Origin: Acrocarpospora pleiomorpha
Lineage (GTDB): Bacteria; Actinomycetota; Actinomycetes; Streptosporangiales; Streptosporangiaceae
Direction: 5' to 3'
Length of the DNA stretch: 46,274 nucleotides
Assembly (NCBI RefSeq): GCF_009687885.1
Contig: NZ_BLAF01000079.1
Coordinates: 1-46,274 of the forward strand
Made by a program: the position numbers and the translations under genes
Notes under the pieces: model-generated
Told to the model about the DNA's origin: nothing
What the model saw: the letters and a program-made list of their open reading frames with translations, nothing else
Database searches by the model: none
Shown here: in pieces, positions 1-9,103 of the stretch
Layout: every line of letters begins with the position of its first letter
Numbering within the stretch: the stretch's first letter is position 1

Positions 1-1
1 G

Positions 2-1264
2 GTCCACACCCTGCGCGGGTTCGCGCCCGGCCTGTACGCGGAAGCCGGCGCCATGCGCATCCCCCGGGTGCACGACCTGACCCTGGAGTACTGCCACCGA
101 TTCGGCCTGGACCTGCGCCCGTTCGTAATGGACAACCCTCACACGCTCGCCTACATCCAGGGCAAACGCCTCACCATGGGCCGGCTCGACGCCGAACCCG
201 ATCTGCTCGATTTCGATCTGGCGCCCCACGAGCAGGGCCGTACGTACACGGATTTGTGGCGAGAAGCCACCGCCGAGATCCACGACCTGTACGCCCAGGA
301 AGGCGAGAACGCCCTGGACCGGCTCTGCGCCGAATACGACCGCTACTCAATCCGGGCGTTCCTCCTCGAACGCGGCTTCTCCCCAGGCGCCATCGAGCTC
401 TACGGGATCATGAGCTTCCGCGAGGCCAACCTGAACGCCGCCATCATCGAGCAGTTCCGCGAGATCATCGGCCGCGCCTTCGAGGACATGCAGGAGATCG
501 CGGGCGGCTCCGACCTGCTCCCGACCGCGTTCTACCAGCAGATCAAGGACCAGGTCAGGTTCGGCCACGAAGTCCACGCGATCGAGCAGGACACCGACGG
601 CGTGCGCCTGCACGTGCGCACCACCACCGGCCACACCACCCTCACCGCCGACTACGCGATCTGCACGATCCCCTTCTCGGTGCTCCGCGACATCGAGATC
701 ACCCCGCCCTTCTCCCGAGGCAAACAACGCGCGATCCGCGAACTCCACTACAACGCCTCCACCAAGATCCTCTTCCAGGTCCGCCACCGCTTCTGGGAAC
801 GAACCGACGGAATCATCGGCGGCACCACCGTCACCGACCTCCCGATCCGCCGCATCTGCTACCCCTCCTTCTCCGACCCCCACGAGGACCGCGCCGTCCT
901 TCTCGCCAGCTACACCTGGGGCCAGGACGCCCTGCGCTGGGGCGCCATGTCCCGCGAACGCCGCATCCAGCAGGCCCTCGAAGACGTCGCCAAAGTCCAC
1001 CCCGAAATCAACGACACCTTCGAATTCGGCATCAGCCACTGCTGGTACGACGACCCCTGGGCGGCCGGCGCGTTCGCCCTGTTCGAGCCCCAGCAGCAGT
1101 CCGGCCTCCACGACGACATCCTCAAGCCCGAAGGCCGGATCCACTTCGCCGGCGAGCACTGCTCGCTCTGGCACGCCTGGATCGAAGGCGCCCTGGAATC
1201 AGGCCTACGCGCGGCCACCGCCGTACACGAAGCGGTTTCCGGCACCCACAGCAGCGGCTCCTAG
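2..1264 (+). CDS. Flavin monoamine oxidase family protein (5' end outside window)
   Basis: The reading frame is open from the first bases of the window. The residues before the first internal ATG at 53 (ending YAEAGAMRIP) match the conserved 'EaGamrip' stretch of FAD-dependent amine oxidases, so the gene starts upstream and the N-terminal FAD dinucleotide motif is missing here. The visible part holds the amine-oxidase substrate/FAD domain. It ends with the family's FAD-contacting C-terminal motif (GRIHFAGEHCSLWHAWIEGA), where the Trp-containing segment sits beside the isoalloxazine ring. The likely reaction is FAD-dependent oxidation of an amine or L-amino acid to an imine plus H2O2. It converges with the regulator at 1279 with only 14 bases between. 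Family is certain; substrate is unknown. Confidence 0.85.
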   Translation, partial: VHTLRGFAPGLYAEAGAMRIPRVHDLTLEYCHRFGLDLRPFVMDNPHTLAYIQGKRLTMGRLDAEPDLLDFDLAPHEQGRTYTDLWREATAEIHDLYAQEGENALDRLCAEYDRYSIRAFLLERGFSPGAIELYGIMSFREANLNAAIIEQFREIIGRAFEDMQEIAGGSDLLPTAFYQQIKDQVRFGHEVHAIEQDTDGVRLHVRTTTGHTTLTADYAICTIPFSVLRDIEITPPFSRGKQRAIRELHYNASTKILFQVRHRFWERTDGIIGGTTVTDLPIRRICYPSFSDPHEDRAVLLASYTWGQDALRWGAMSRERRIQQALEDVAKVHPEINDTFEFGISHCWYDDPWAAGAFALFEPQQQSGLHDDILKPEGRIHFAGEHCSLWHAWIEGALESGLRAATAVHEAVSGTHSSGS

Positions 1265-1278
1265 CACCACAATGGAGA

Positions 1279-2118
1279 TCACGCGGTCACGTCCGGGGCG
1301 ACCACGACCTCGACGCCGAGGTGGCGGATGCCCTCGACCGTCTCGGTGGGAGTGGCGGAGTCGACGATGACAACGTCGAAGGCGCTCAGCGGCATCATCA
1401 TGTGCAAGGCACGACGTTCGAACTTGGTGTGATCGACATACAGGATGCGCTGTCGAGACGACTCGAACATCGCCTGCTTGATGAGCCCGGTCTCCACCGC
1501 CTGGTGGAAGCAGGCGTTGTCGATCACGGCCGCGGTCGACATGACGAAGACGTCGGCGCGCATCCGCCGGATGGTCTCGACGGTCTGGCCGTCCTGATAG
1601 GCATCGCACCACTCCTGGTACTTCCCGCCGACGAGGTTCAGGGCGATCCCCGGCTCGTGCTTCAGGGCTTGCGCGACCGCGTCGAAGTTCGTGATGACGG
1701 TGAGCGGTGATATCCCCTTGATCTCGTTCGCGAAGAAGATCCCTGTGGTCGAGTCGTCGAGGAAGACAGCCTGGCCCGGCTGGATGAATGTCGCCGCGGC
1801 CCGGCCGAGGGCGAGCTTGGCCAAACGGTTCTCGTCGAGGCGGTACTCGGTGCTCGACTCGAACAGTCTTGTCGAGACCGCGGTGGCCTTGCCGTGGCTG
1901 CGGCGGAGGATGCCGACGGTCTCCAGCTCGACGAGGTCGCGCCGGATGGTCATGGCGCTCACATCGAACCGTTTGGCCAGAGTGGCCACCGCGACGCTGC
2001 CGTGCGCGATCACATACTGGGCAATCGACCTCTGGCGCTGCTTGTTACCGCCTTCCGGTTCGGCGGACTGTCCGTCCATCTCCTCCGTCCCCTGGGCAGG
2101 CCCCGTGCTGGCGATCAT
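1279..2118 (-). CDS. DeoR-family transcriptional regulator of the sugar/polyol operon
   Basis: Protein of 279 aa. The N-terminal third carries the DeoR helix-turn-helix (RQRSIAQYVIAHGSVAV, then LAKRFDVSAMTIRRDL, then ILRRSHGKA). The remainder is a DeoRC sugar-phosphate sensor domain, including LDDSTTGIFFA and DVFVMSTAAV. The frame stays open upstream of 2118. I chose the ATG at 2118 because its first base is the last base of the kinase stop codon (TGATG), indicating translational coupling; ATG at 2079 is an alternative. It is the last gene of the minus-strand operon that starts at 8961. The expected role is a repressor released by a phosphorylated sugar made by the operon kinase. Its target is probably the divergent region 8962-9103 (inference). 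Confidence 0.88.
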   Translation of the reverse strand: MIASTGPAQGTEEMDGQSAEPEGGNKQRQRSIAQYVIAHGSVAVATLAKRFDVSAMTIRRDLVELETVGILRRSHGKATAVSTRLFESSTEYRLDENRLAKLALGRAAATFIQPGQAVFLDDSTTGIFFANEIKGISPLTVITNFDAVAQALKHEPGIALNLVGGKYQEWCDAYQDGQTVETIRRMRADVFVMSTAAVIDNACFHQAVETGLIKQAMFESSRQRILYVDHTKFERRALHMMMPLSAFDVVIVDSATPTETVEGIRHLGVEVVVAPDVTA

Positions 2119-3632
2119 CACGTGTTCGACCCTATCGCTGCCAGGCTCCGCCATACCGGGCCAAGCGCGTCCACGGCCGTGAGATACGCCTGATACCCGC
2201 GTTCCATGACGGCGGCGCCCGCCTCCGACGGCTCGTGCCTGCGCTGGTAGCGCACACAGCGGTCGACGGCCTCGGCCAGATCCGAGAACACCCCTACACC
2301 CACGCCCGCGCACAGCGCCGCGCCGAGCGCACCGGTCTCGTTGCTCTCCGGCACCGAAACCGGCCGGCCCAGCGCGTCGGCGAACATCTGCGACCAGATG
2401 CCGCTCCGGCCGCCTCCTCCGGTGATGGTGACCAACTCCGGCTCATACGTCCGGCGGAGTTGCTCCACATGCCATCGGTGGGTATGCACGATCCCCTCCA
2501 TGACCGCGCGAACCAGCTGTCCTCTGGAGTGCCACGCACGCAGCCCGACGAAGCCTCCCGAGGACTCCTTACCGAACGGCGAGCCGTACAGGAAGGGCAG
2601 GTACAGCAGGTCGTGAGGCTTGTGCAGATCCTTGGCGACCTCGACGTTGAGAGCGGCGAACGGGTCCGTGTTGTCTTCTAGTCTCACTGAGCTCAGGTTG
2701 TCGGCGAACCATTCGAGGTTGCTGGCGGAGGTGGGTGACACGGCCATGCTCATCCACTGTCCGGGCTCGACGAAGCTGCGGCACAACCACATCGGGCTGG
2801 TGTGCGGCTGGTCGGCCACCACCTCGTTGATGTTGTAGGTCCCGGCGATCAGCGTCATCGCGCCCGGTTTCGCGCTACCCGAGCCGATGGCGCACGCGTC
2901 CACGTCATGCAGTCCCGAGACCACCGGGGTCCCCTGCCGCAACCCAGTGTATTCGGCCACCTCGGCGGTGACCCGCCCAGCGATCCGCGTCGAACCGACG
3001 ATCGGGGGCAGCAGGGACCGAAGTGATCCCAGTCCGTAGAGCTCGAACGCCCGCTCGTCGTACCGCTGGGTCGCCACGTTCACGAATGAGCAGCTCGCGT
3101 CGGTGAGGTCGGTCGTCGCCTCCCCGGTGAACGCGAGCTTGAGCAGGTCCTTGCAGGACAGGGCGAAGCTGCTGCGCGCGAGCACCTCCGGCTCGTGCTC
3201 CCGCAACCAGGCGAGCAGCGCCGAGGCGGCCGCAGGGAACGGCGGCTGGCCGGTGAGTTCCAGCGCGGCGTCGTGAACCCCGGCGCGTTCCCACTCCTCG
3301 ACGAGCTCCGCGGCGCGGGTGTCGAGGGAGAGGATGCCAGGCCGGGTGGGCTTCCCCGCCGCGTCAGTCAGGTAGACACCGTCTCCGTGGCCGGTGATGG
3401 CGACGGCACTGATCGAACCGCCGGCGTCGGAGCCTGGGAGGTTGTCGACCACCGCACGCACGGCCTTCAGGCCGGCCTCGACGACCTCAAGCGTGTCGCG
3501 CTCCACCCAGGCCGGCCGCGGCGTCGCGATGCGGACGCGGCACGAGGCGGAGGTGACCTCGTGGCCCGCCACGTCGAAGATGACGGCCTTGGTGATCGTG
3601 GAGCCGGCGTCGATACCCAGCAGATAGGTCAT
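2118..3632 (-). CDS. FGGY-family carbohydrate kinase, L-xylulose/erythritol kinase-like
   Basis: Protein of 504 aa, the normal length for FGGY kinases. The N-terminal ATPase fold starts with LGIDAGSTITKAVIFD. The TGHGDGVYL and GILSLDTRA stretches and the C-terminal GGGGRSGIW and NETGALGAA motifs are typical of the family. SPTSASNLEWF and LLYLPFLYGS resemble, from memory, the LyxK (L-xylulose kinase) and EryA (erythritol kinase) branch rather than xylulokinase or glycerol kinase. It would phosphorylate an imported polyol or ketose with ATP. Its ATG (3632) overlaps the stop of the upstream dehydrogenase as ATGA, and its own stop overlaps the regulator start. Substrate is not determinable from sequence alone. 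Confidence 0.88.
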   Translation of the reverse strand: MTYLLGIDAGSTITKAVIFDVAGHEVTSASCRVRIATPRPAWVERDTLEVVEAGLKAVRAVVDNLPGSDAGGSISAVAITGHGDGVYLTDAAGKPTRPGILSLDTRAAELVEEWERAGVHDAALELTGQPPFPAAASALLAWLREHEPEVLARSSFALSCKDLLKLAFTGEATTDLTDASCSFVNVATQRYDERAFELYGLGSLRSLLPPIVGSTRIAGRVTAEVAEYTGLRQGTPVVSGLHDVDACAIGSGSAKPGAMTLIAGTYNINEVVADQPHTSPMWLCRSFVEPGQWMSMAVSPTSASNLEWFADNLSSVRLEDNTDPFAALNVEVAKDLHKPHDLLYLPFLYGSPFGKESSGGFVGLRAWHSRGQLVRAVMEGIVHTHRWHVEQLRRTYEPELVTITGGGGRSGIWSQMFADALGRPVSVPESNETGALGAALCAGVGVGVFSDLAEAVDRCVRYQRRHEPSEAGAAVMERGYQAYLTAVDALGPVWRSLAAIGSNT

Positions 3633-5257
3633 GGTGTTCCCGAGTAGCGTGGCTGCAGCTTCTTGATGTAGTGACGGTAGTGGGCCATGTCTGTTTCGAC
3701 CCGGTCCACGGCCCAGCCGCAGAACCGTGTCACGACCTCGGCCACCTCAGCCAGCGAGGCCAGGCCGAGGTCGTCGTCGAGTCCGGTCATGATCCGCCGA
3801 GCGATGATGTCCTCCAGCGTGACGGCCTGTGACTCCTCGACGGCGAACACCACCTCCGCTGCGGTCGTCGCCCTCGTCCCCCGGAGCACCTCAGCGAGCC
3901 GGGGGTTTCGTGCGGCGATGTCCTCGACGGCCTGCGCCCGGATCCCGTACGAGGCCACGAGCCTTGCGGCCACCTCGGGAGGCAGCGCGGACCTTTCAAG
4001 GTATCCGGCGATCCAGGCGTTCCGGTCCGGGTGCTCGGCGCCGGGCAGCCGCGCCGTGCGGGTCGGCGTGCGCGTGACCTTCCGGTCGAGGAGCTTGAGC
4101 ACCCGGTCGACCACGTCCTCGCCGACCGATCGGAAGGTGGTCAGCTTGCCGCCGATCACCGACAGGACTCCCCGCAGCGGTCCGTCATGCGTCTTGACGA
4201 TATGCCGCCGGGTGATGTCGCCTGTCGGCCCGTCCGCGGAGTAGGGCAACGGGCGGACGCCCGCGTAGCACCACACCACGTCGTCGCGGCCCAGCCGGGC
4301 CTCGGGGATGAGTATGTTGGTCTCGGCCAGGATGTAGTCGATCTCGCCGGCCGTCGGCGACACCGCGCCCGGCTCACCGGAGAAACGGTCGTCGGTGCTC
4401 CCCAGCAGGTAGCGCCCCCGCCACGGGATCACGAACAGGGCCCTGGAGTCCGATCTGGCCTCGTAGTAGACGGCGTCCGAAGGCGCTCCGGGGAATCGGC
4501 CGACGACCAGGTGGGTGCCTTTCGTCCCGCCCATGAGGGGGACGGGTTTCGAGCTGTGCATCGCTGTCAGCACATCGTCGACCCACGGGCCGGCGGCGTT
4601 CACGACCAGTCTGGTCGTCACGCCGTACCGCCGGCCACTGGTGGTGTCGGTGAAACGCACGCCGGTGATCCCCTCGCCCGACCAGGTGGCCCCGTCGACC
4701 TCGGCGTGGTTGACGATATGCGCTCCGGCCGCACGGGCCGCCGCGGCGAGTTCGGTCATCAACCGCTCCGGCTCGGCCACCTGAGCCTCGAAGTACGCCA
4801 CCCCGCCGCGCAGGCCGGTCCGGTTCAACGATGGCAGCAGCCTGACGAAGGATCCCGTGGAGTACTGCCGGTGCCAGGCGGTCGACTTGTCGAAGGACAG
4901 CACGTCGTAGGCGAGCATCGCCGCCCGCAGCAGCCACGGCCGATGGGTGGCGTCGCGGTAGAGCGGGAGGCAGAACCGCAGCGGCTCGATCAGGTGCGGA
5001 GCGGCTCTGAGGAGCCACTCGCGCTCCCTGAGCGAGTCGCGGACCAGGGCCACGTCCCCTCGCTCCAGGTACTTGAGTCCTCCGTGGATGAGGCGGCTGT
5101 TCCACGCCGACGTCGCCCACCCGAAGTCATGCTTCTCGAGGAGCAGTACCGGTACTCCGCGAAGCGCGGCGTCCCAGGCGATCGCCAGCCCGTTGCAGCC
5201 ACCCCCCACCACGACGAGGTCGTACTGGGATCGAAGTGACAGTTCTCTGGAGTTCAC
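3629..5257 (-). CDS. GlpD-like FAD-dependent (polyol-/glycerol-3-phosphate) dehydrogenase
   Basis: Protein of 542 aa. Near the N-terminus is the FAD dinucleotide-binding motif DLVVVGGGCNGLAIAWDAALRG. It is followed by the GlpD signature region SRLIHGGLKYLE, then WCYAGVRPL and GGKLTTFR in the substrate half, and a C-terminal DAO_C-type helical domain. GTG at 5257 was chosen because AAGGA precedes it and because the upstream frame extension is low-complexity Arg/Ala sequence. Known members oxidise sn-glycerol-3-phosphate to DHAP at the membrane and pass electrons to quinone; EryB, a relative, oxidises erythritol phosphate. Between a binding protein and an FGGY kinase it more likely acts on the phosphorylated product of that kinase than in general glycerol metabolism (inference). 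Confidence 0.88.
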   Translation of the reverse strand: MNSRELSLRSQYDLVVVGGGCNGLAIAWDAALRGVPVLLLEKHDFGWATSAWNSRLIHGGLKYLERGDVALVRDSLREREWLLRAAPHLIEPLRFCLPLYRDATHRPWLLRAAMLAYDVLSFDKSTAWHRQYSTGSFVRLLPSLNRTGLRGGVAYFEAQVAEPERLMTELAAAARAAGAHIVNHAEVDGATWSGEGITGVRFTDTTSGRRYGVTTRLVVNAAGPWVDDVLTAMHSSKPVPLMGGTKGTHLVVGRFPGAPSDAVYYEARSDSRALFVIPWRGRYLLGSTDDRFSGEPGAVSPTAGEIDYILAETNILIPEARLGRDDVVWCYAGVRPLPYSADGPTGDITRRHIVKTHDGPLRGVLSVIGGKLTTFRSVGEDVVDRVLKLLDRKVTRTPTRTARLPGAEHPDRNAWIAGYLERSALPPEVAARLVASYGIRAQAVEDIAARNPRLAEVLRGTRATTAAEVVFAVEESQAVTLEDIIARRIMTGLDDDLGLASLAEVAEVVTRFCGWAVDRVETDMAHYRHYIKKLQPRYSGTP

Positions 5258-5309
5258 ACGCGAATCCTTGGACTTGGGGTCGGGTCGAAGGGGAACACGG
5301 GCAGGCCGG

Positions 5310-6356
5310 TTACCCGGCCTGGTCGCTGAGGCTGCCCGCCGAGATGTCGCCGCTCGCCACGTTGGCGTCGACAAGACCGGGCAGTTTGGCGAGGAATGCG
5401 TCCTTGCCGGTGACCACGTTCTGGTAGGCCGCGTCCACGTTGTCCTCGGTGATGATCGGCATGTTGTAGGTGTAGGCCTTCTGGTACGGCTTGCCGGTCG
5501 CGACCAGTCGCGCCACGGCGAGCCCCGCCGCCATTTCCACCACGCCGTGCTGCAGGTTGGTGCCGAGCATCGAGCCGTTCTGGACCGCCTTCAGGCCGTC
5601 CTCGATGCCGTCGATCCCCACGACGAAGATGTCCTTGCGCCCGGCCTCGGCCAGACCCTTGGCGGCGCCCAGCGCCATGTCGTCGTTCTGGGCCACGATT
5701 CCGTCGATCTTCCCGCCGGCCGACTGCAGCCACGTCTTCACCTTGTTGCCGGCCACCTCGGGCTTCCAGTCCGCCGCGTCCTCGGCGACGACCTTGATGT
5801 CCGGGTTCTTCGCCAGGATGTTGTGCATGCCCTTGGTCCGGTCGATCTCGAAGGACGAGCCGAGCGCGCCCTGGAGAATCGCGATGCGACCCTTGCCGTT
5901 GAGCTTGTCGACCATGATCTGCATCGCCTGCTCACCCGCCTTGACGTCGTCGGGCAGCACCGAGGTGGTGATGTTGGAGGTGTCCTTCAGCGTCGCGTTC
6001 ACCGCGATGACCGGGATGCCCTCCTTCTTGGCGCGGGCGAGCTGAGGGCCGAGGGAGTCGGCCTGGACCGGCGCCACGATGATCGCGTCGACATGCTGGT
6101 TGATCATCTGGTCGATCTGGCTGGCCTGGGTGCTCACGTCCTGTTCCGCGGAGTTCCACAGCAGATCGATGTCACGCGCCTTGGCGTACGCCTCCATCCC
6201 CTCCTTGCCCTGGGTGATGAAGGGGGACATGAAGTAGACCGTGGCACCAATCCGAAGCCGGTGCTCGCCGCCTTCGGCGGTGTCGGGCCCGCAGGCGCCC
6301 AGCGTCATGACCAGGCTGGTGGCGGCTAGTGCGGTCAGTTTCCTGAAGGTACTCAT
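5310..6356 (-). CDS. Sugar ABC transporter substrate-binding lipoprotein (ribose/RbsB type)
   Basis: Protein of 348 aa from the ATG at 6356, which is preceded by AAAGGACG; the open frame above it is not conserved-looking. A lipoprotein signal peptide ends in the lipobox LGAC with Cys22. The mature part is a Peripla_BP_4-type fold, with DQMINQHVDAIIVAPV, VAQNDDMALGAAKGL and FVVGIDGIEDGLKAV, all typical of binding proteins for ribose, allose, xylitol and other polyols. It would be anchored outside the membrane and deliver the substrate to the permease at 6397. The gene sits 40 bp downstream of the permease and 52 bp upstream of the dehydrogenase start, so it is part of the same transcript. Confidence 0.9.
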   Translation of the reverse strand: MSTFRKLTALAATSLVMTLGACGPDTAEGGEHRLRIGATVYFMSPFITQGKEGMEAYAKARDIDLLWNSAEQDVSTQASQIDQMINQHVDAIIVAPVQADSLGPQLARAKKEGIPVIAVNATLKDTSNITTSVLPDDVKAGEQAMQIMVDKLNGKGRIAILQGALGSSFEIDRTKGMHNILAKNPDIKVVAEDAADWKPEVAGNKVKTWLQSAGGKIDGIVAQNDDMALGAAKGLAEAGRKDIFVVGIDGIEDGLKAVQNGSMLGTNLQHGVVEMAAGLAVARLVATGKPYQKAYTYNMPIITEDNVDAAYQNVVTGKDAFLAKLPGLVDANVASGDISAGSLSDQAG

Positions 6357-6396
6357 CTGGCGTCCTTTACCGGTTGGGGGGTTGAAAGTGCGAGGG

Positions 6397-7395
6397 CTAG
6401 CTCTTGCGGCGGGTAACGAAGACATCCACGGCCACGGCGGTCGCGATGAGCGTGCCCTTGATGACGCTTTGCCAGTACGAGGGGACGAGGAGCAGGTCCA
6501 GCCCGTTGTTCAGCGTCTGGATGAGCAGCAGGCCGATCAGCGTGCCCCAGATCGTGCCGCGGCCCCCCATCAGGCTGGCCCCGCCGATGACGACGGCGGC
6601 GATCGCGTCCAGCTCGTAGCCGGCGCCCAGGGTGGGGGCCGCGGTGACCACCCGGGAGGACAGCAGCCCGCCCGCGAGCCCGGCGAGTGCGCCGGACACG
6701 GCGTAGACGCTGAACAGCACCCCGCGTACCTTGATGCCCGCGATGCGCGCCGCCGTGATGTTGCCGCCGACCGCGTACACCCGGGTTCCGTAGGTGGTTC
6801 GGCGCATGAGCAGGGCGAGGACGGCGAGGACGAGGAACATGAGCCAGACGGGCAGTTCGAGCCCGAACAGCGTGGTGTTGGCGAAGGCGCCGAACCCCGC
6901 GGGGATCCCGTTGATCGGTGCGCCGCCGCCCACCACGTACGCCAGCCCGGAGGCGGTCGTGAGCATGGCGAGCGTCGCCACGAAGGCGGGCAGGTTCAGG
7001 CCGGCGACCAGGATGCCGTTGACCGCGCCGCAGGCCAGGCCGGCCGCGACGGCAACCGCGATGCCCAGCCACAGCGCCTCGGGATTGGCCTTGGCCACGA
7101 TCGCGCCGGACATGGCCGCGAGCGCGATCACGCTGCCCACCGACAGGTCGATGCCGCCGGTGAGGATCACCAGGGTCTGCCCGCACGCGATCAGCGCGAA
7201 GGGTGCGGCTGCCACCAGGATCGTTGCGAGGTTTCCCGCGGTGGCGAAGTGGGGGCTCGCGAAGGAGAAGTAGACAAGCACGCAGAGCACGGCGAGTGAC
7301 ATGCTGTTGGCGATCATGCCGTTCTTGACCTTGGTCGCGATCGCCAGCCGCCTAGAGACCGTCACGTCCGTTCCCGCGACGATGAGTTGCGTCAT
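6397..7395 (-). CDS. Sugar ABC transporter permease (RbsC type)
   Basis: Protein of 332 aa, almost wholly hydrophobic with about 8-10 predicted membrane spans. It contains the BPD_transp_2 family stretches GGIDLSVGSVIALAAM and YELDAIAAVVIGGASLMGGRG, the latter being the cytoplasmic coupling loop that contacts the ATPase. It starts at ATG 7395, 9 bases after the ATPase stop. As in RbsC-type systems it is expected to work as a homodimer, since no second permease gene is present. The neighbouring kinase and dehydrogenase imply a monosaccharide or sugar alcohol as cargo. Confidence 0.92.
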   Translation of the reverse strand: MTQLIVAGTDVTVSRRLAIATKVKNGMIANSMSLAVLCVLVYFSFASPHFATAGNLATILVAAAPFALIACGQTLVILTGGIDLSVGSVIALAAMSGAIVAKANPEALWLGIAVAVAAGLACGAVNGILVAGLNLPAFVATLAMLTTASGLAYVVGGGAPINGIPAGFGAFANTTLFGLELPVWLMFLVLAVLALLMRRTTYGTRVYAVGGNITAARIAGIKVRGVLFSVYAVSGALAGLAGGLLSSRVVTAAPTLGAGYELDAIAAVVIGGASLMGGRGTIWGTLIGLLLIQTLNNGLDLLLVPSYWQSVIKGTLIATAVAVDVFVTRRKS

Positions 7396-7404
7396 GAAAG
7401 GGGC

Positions 7405-8961
7405 CTATCTGGGAGAAGCGTGGAATCCGGCGGCGTGGGAGAAGATCTCTTCCTGGGCTGCCGCGGCCGAGGTCGTCGCGAGCGAAATGTCGCGCTCGAT
7501 GCGTCCCCGGCGCATGACGAGCACCCGGTGCGCGAGCCCGAGCACCTCGGGCAGGTCTGACGAGGCCATGACGATCGCCATTCCGGACGAGGCGAGATCC
7601 GCGATGACGCGGTAGATCTGGCTGCGCGCTCCCACATCGACACCGCGCGTCGGTTCGTCGAGCAGCAGGACGTCGACCCGGTCGGTGAGCCATCGTCCGA
7701 GGACGACCTTCTGCTGGTTGCCACCGGACAGGGCGGCCACGGGCTGGTCCAGAGAGGCCGAGCGGAGACGCATGTCGTTCATCACGTCCGTCACCCGCGA
7801 TCTGGCCAGGGTGACGCGCTTCCAACCGCCGACGGAGAATCGCGAAAGCCGGGGCAGGATGCCGTTCTCCAGGATGCTGAGACTTGGCACCAGGCCCGCG
7901 ACCTGCCGGTCCTCGGGGACGATCGCCATGTGGGCGCCGATCGCGGCGGCGGGGTCGTTGCGGCGCACAGCGCGCCCGGACACGGTGACCGAGCCGCGCC
8001 TGCGACGTCGGATCCCCATGATGGTCTCGATCAGCTCGGTACGCCCCGCGCCTACCAGCCCGGCGAGCGCCACGATCTCTCCTGGGCGGACCGAGAAGCT
8101 GACCGGTGTGCCGAACCCCTCCACCTCGACGTCGGTGACCAGCAGCCGGGGCGCCTCGTCACGGGGTGGCGGGATCTCCGGGAAGATCTCGTCCAGATCG
8201 CGGCCGATCATCGCGGTGACGATCTGATCATCGGTGATCTCGCCGCCTGGCCGGTCCTCGATGAGGTTCCCGTCGCGCAGCACGACCACCCGGTCGGCCA
8301 CCGCGCGGATCTCCTCCATCTTGTGCGTGGTGTAGATCATCGCGACCCCGCGCTCGCGCAGCCGGTCGATGATTCGGTAGAGCCGTGCCACCTCCACCTC
8401 GGAGATGGCCGATGTGGGCTCGTCAAGTAGCAGGACGTCGCATCCGGTGGAGGTGCTCTTAATGATCTCCACGATCTGCTGCATGGCCAGGCTGAGTTCC
8501 CGCATCGGGCGGCGTGGGTCCACGACCAGCTCGAACTCGCGAAGCAGCCGCCCGGCCTCCGCGATCATGGCCGATCGGTCGAGCAGGCCAAGCGCGCCCT
8601 TGAGCTCCCGGCCCAGGAACAGGTTCTCGTAGATCGTCATATCGGGGATCGGCGCGAGTTCCTGGGGCACGATAGCGATGCCCGCCTCGCGTGCCTCTCG
8701 GACGCTGGCCGCCCGGAGCGACCTCCCGCATACGTGGATCTCGCCAGCGCTGGGCGCCTCCTGGCCCGCGATGATCTTCATGAGCGTCGACTTCCCCGCT
8801 CCGTTCTCGCCGACGAGCGCCGTGACGGTGCCGGACCGCAGTGTCAGGTCCACCCCCTTGAGGACGGAGACGTGGCCGAAGGCCTTGTGCACGTCGCGAC
8901 ATTCGACGACCGGGGCGTCAGGTGATCGATCCGGGTACTCCTGGGTCGAGTGAAGCCGCAC
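7405..8961 (-). CDS. Sugar ABC transporter ATP-binding protein (RbsA type, two NBDs)
   Basis: Protein of 518 aa with two tandem nucleotide-binding domains, as in RbsA/XylG/AraG. The first has Walker A GENGAGKST (residues 51-59), Walker B VLLLDEPTSA and a signature region LSLAMQQ that departs from the usual LSGGQ/LSIGQ. The second has the usual degenerate Walker A (GLVGAGRTE) and a full LSGGNQQK signature. The GTG start at 8961 is backed by AAGGAGG five bases upstream. It is the first gene of the six-gene operon ending at 1279, and its promoter must lie in the divergent region shared with the aldolase at 9104. Confidence 0.92.
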   Translation of the reverse strand: MRLHSTQEYPDRSPDAPVVECRDVHKAFGHVSVLKGVDLTLRSGTVTALVGENGAGKSTLMKIIAGQEAPSAGEIHVCGRSLRAASVREAREAGIAIVPQELAPIPDMTIYENLFLGRELKGALGLLDRSAMIAEAGRLLREFELVVDPRRPMRELSLAMQQIVEIIKSTSTGCDVLLLDEPTSAISEVEVARLYRIIDRLRERGVAMIYTTHKMEEIRAVADRVVVLRDGNLIEDRPGGEITDDQIVTAMIGRDLDEIFPEIPPPRDEAPRLLVTDVEVEGFGTPVSFSVRPGEIVALAGLVGAGRTELIETIMGIRRRRRGSVTVSGRAVRRNDPAAAIGAHMAIVPEDRQVAGLVPSLSILENGILPRLSRFSVGGWKRVTLARSRVTDVMNDMRLRSASLDQPVAALSGGNQQKVVLGRWLTDRVDVLLLDEPTRGVDVGARSQIYRVIADLASSGMAIVMASSDLPEVLGLAHRVLVMRRGRIERDISLATTSAAAAQEEIFSHAAGFHASPR

Positions 8962-8976
8962 AGCAGCCTCCTTGTG

Positions 8977-9019
8977 CGTTTAATGTGTATTGCAACACCG
9001 TTTTAACATCGTTTACTGT
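8977..9019. promoter_or_regulatory. Divergent regulatory region: phased CGTTTA repeats and putative aldolase promoter
   Basis: This 142-bp intergenic region is markedly AT-rich for the window. CGTTTAA (8977), CGTTTTAAC (8999) and CGTTTA (9010) begin 22 and 11 bases apart, i.e. on one face of the helix. On the plus strand TTGCAA (8990-8995) and TACTGT (9014-9019) are separated by 18 bases and could be -35/-10 elements for the aldolase, with two of the repeats between them. That is a natural place for the DeoR-family regulator to bind. Repeats are seen directly; promoter and operator roles are inferred. Confidence 0.5.
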
Positions 9020-9103
9020 GATGTACGGCATGTAGAGCCGTCAAGTGCACGAGCAAATCTGTGCGAACGATCAGTTAGCCCCGGACCAAGGGAGTCGCAA
9101 CCG

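Noticed and set aside
256..1710. Long plus-strand open frame overlapping the amine oxidase gene
   Set aside because: Arg/Pro-rich out-of-frame reading without family motifs; it runs from the oxidase into the antisense of the regulator, as expected for GC-rich shadow frames.
8990..9103. Upstream extension of the aldolase reading frame
   Set aside because: It would begin at a TTG inside the putative promoter and lacks a ribosome-binding site; ATG 9104 has GGGAG and gives a family-like N-terminus.
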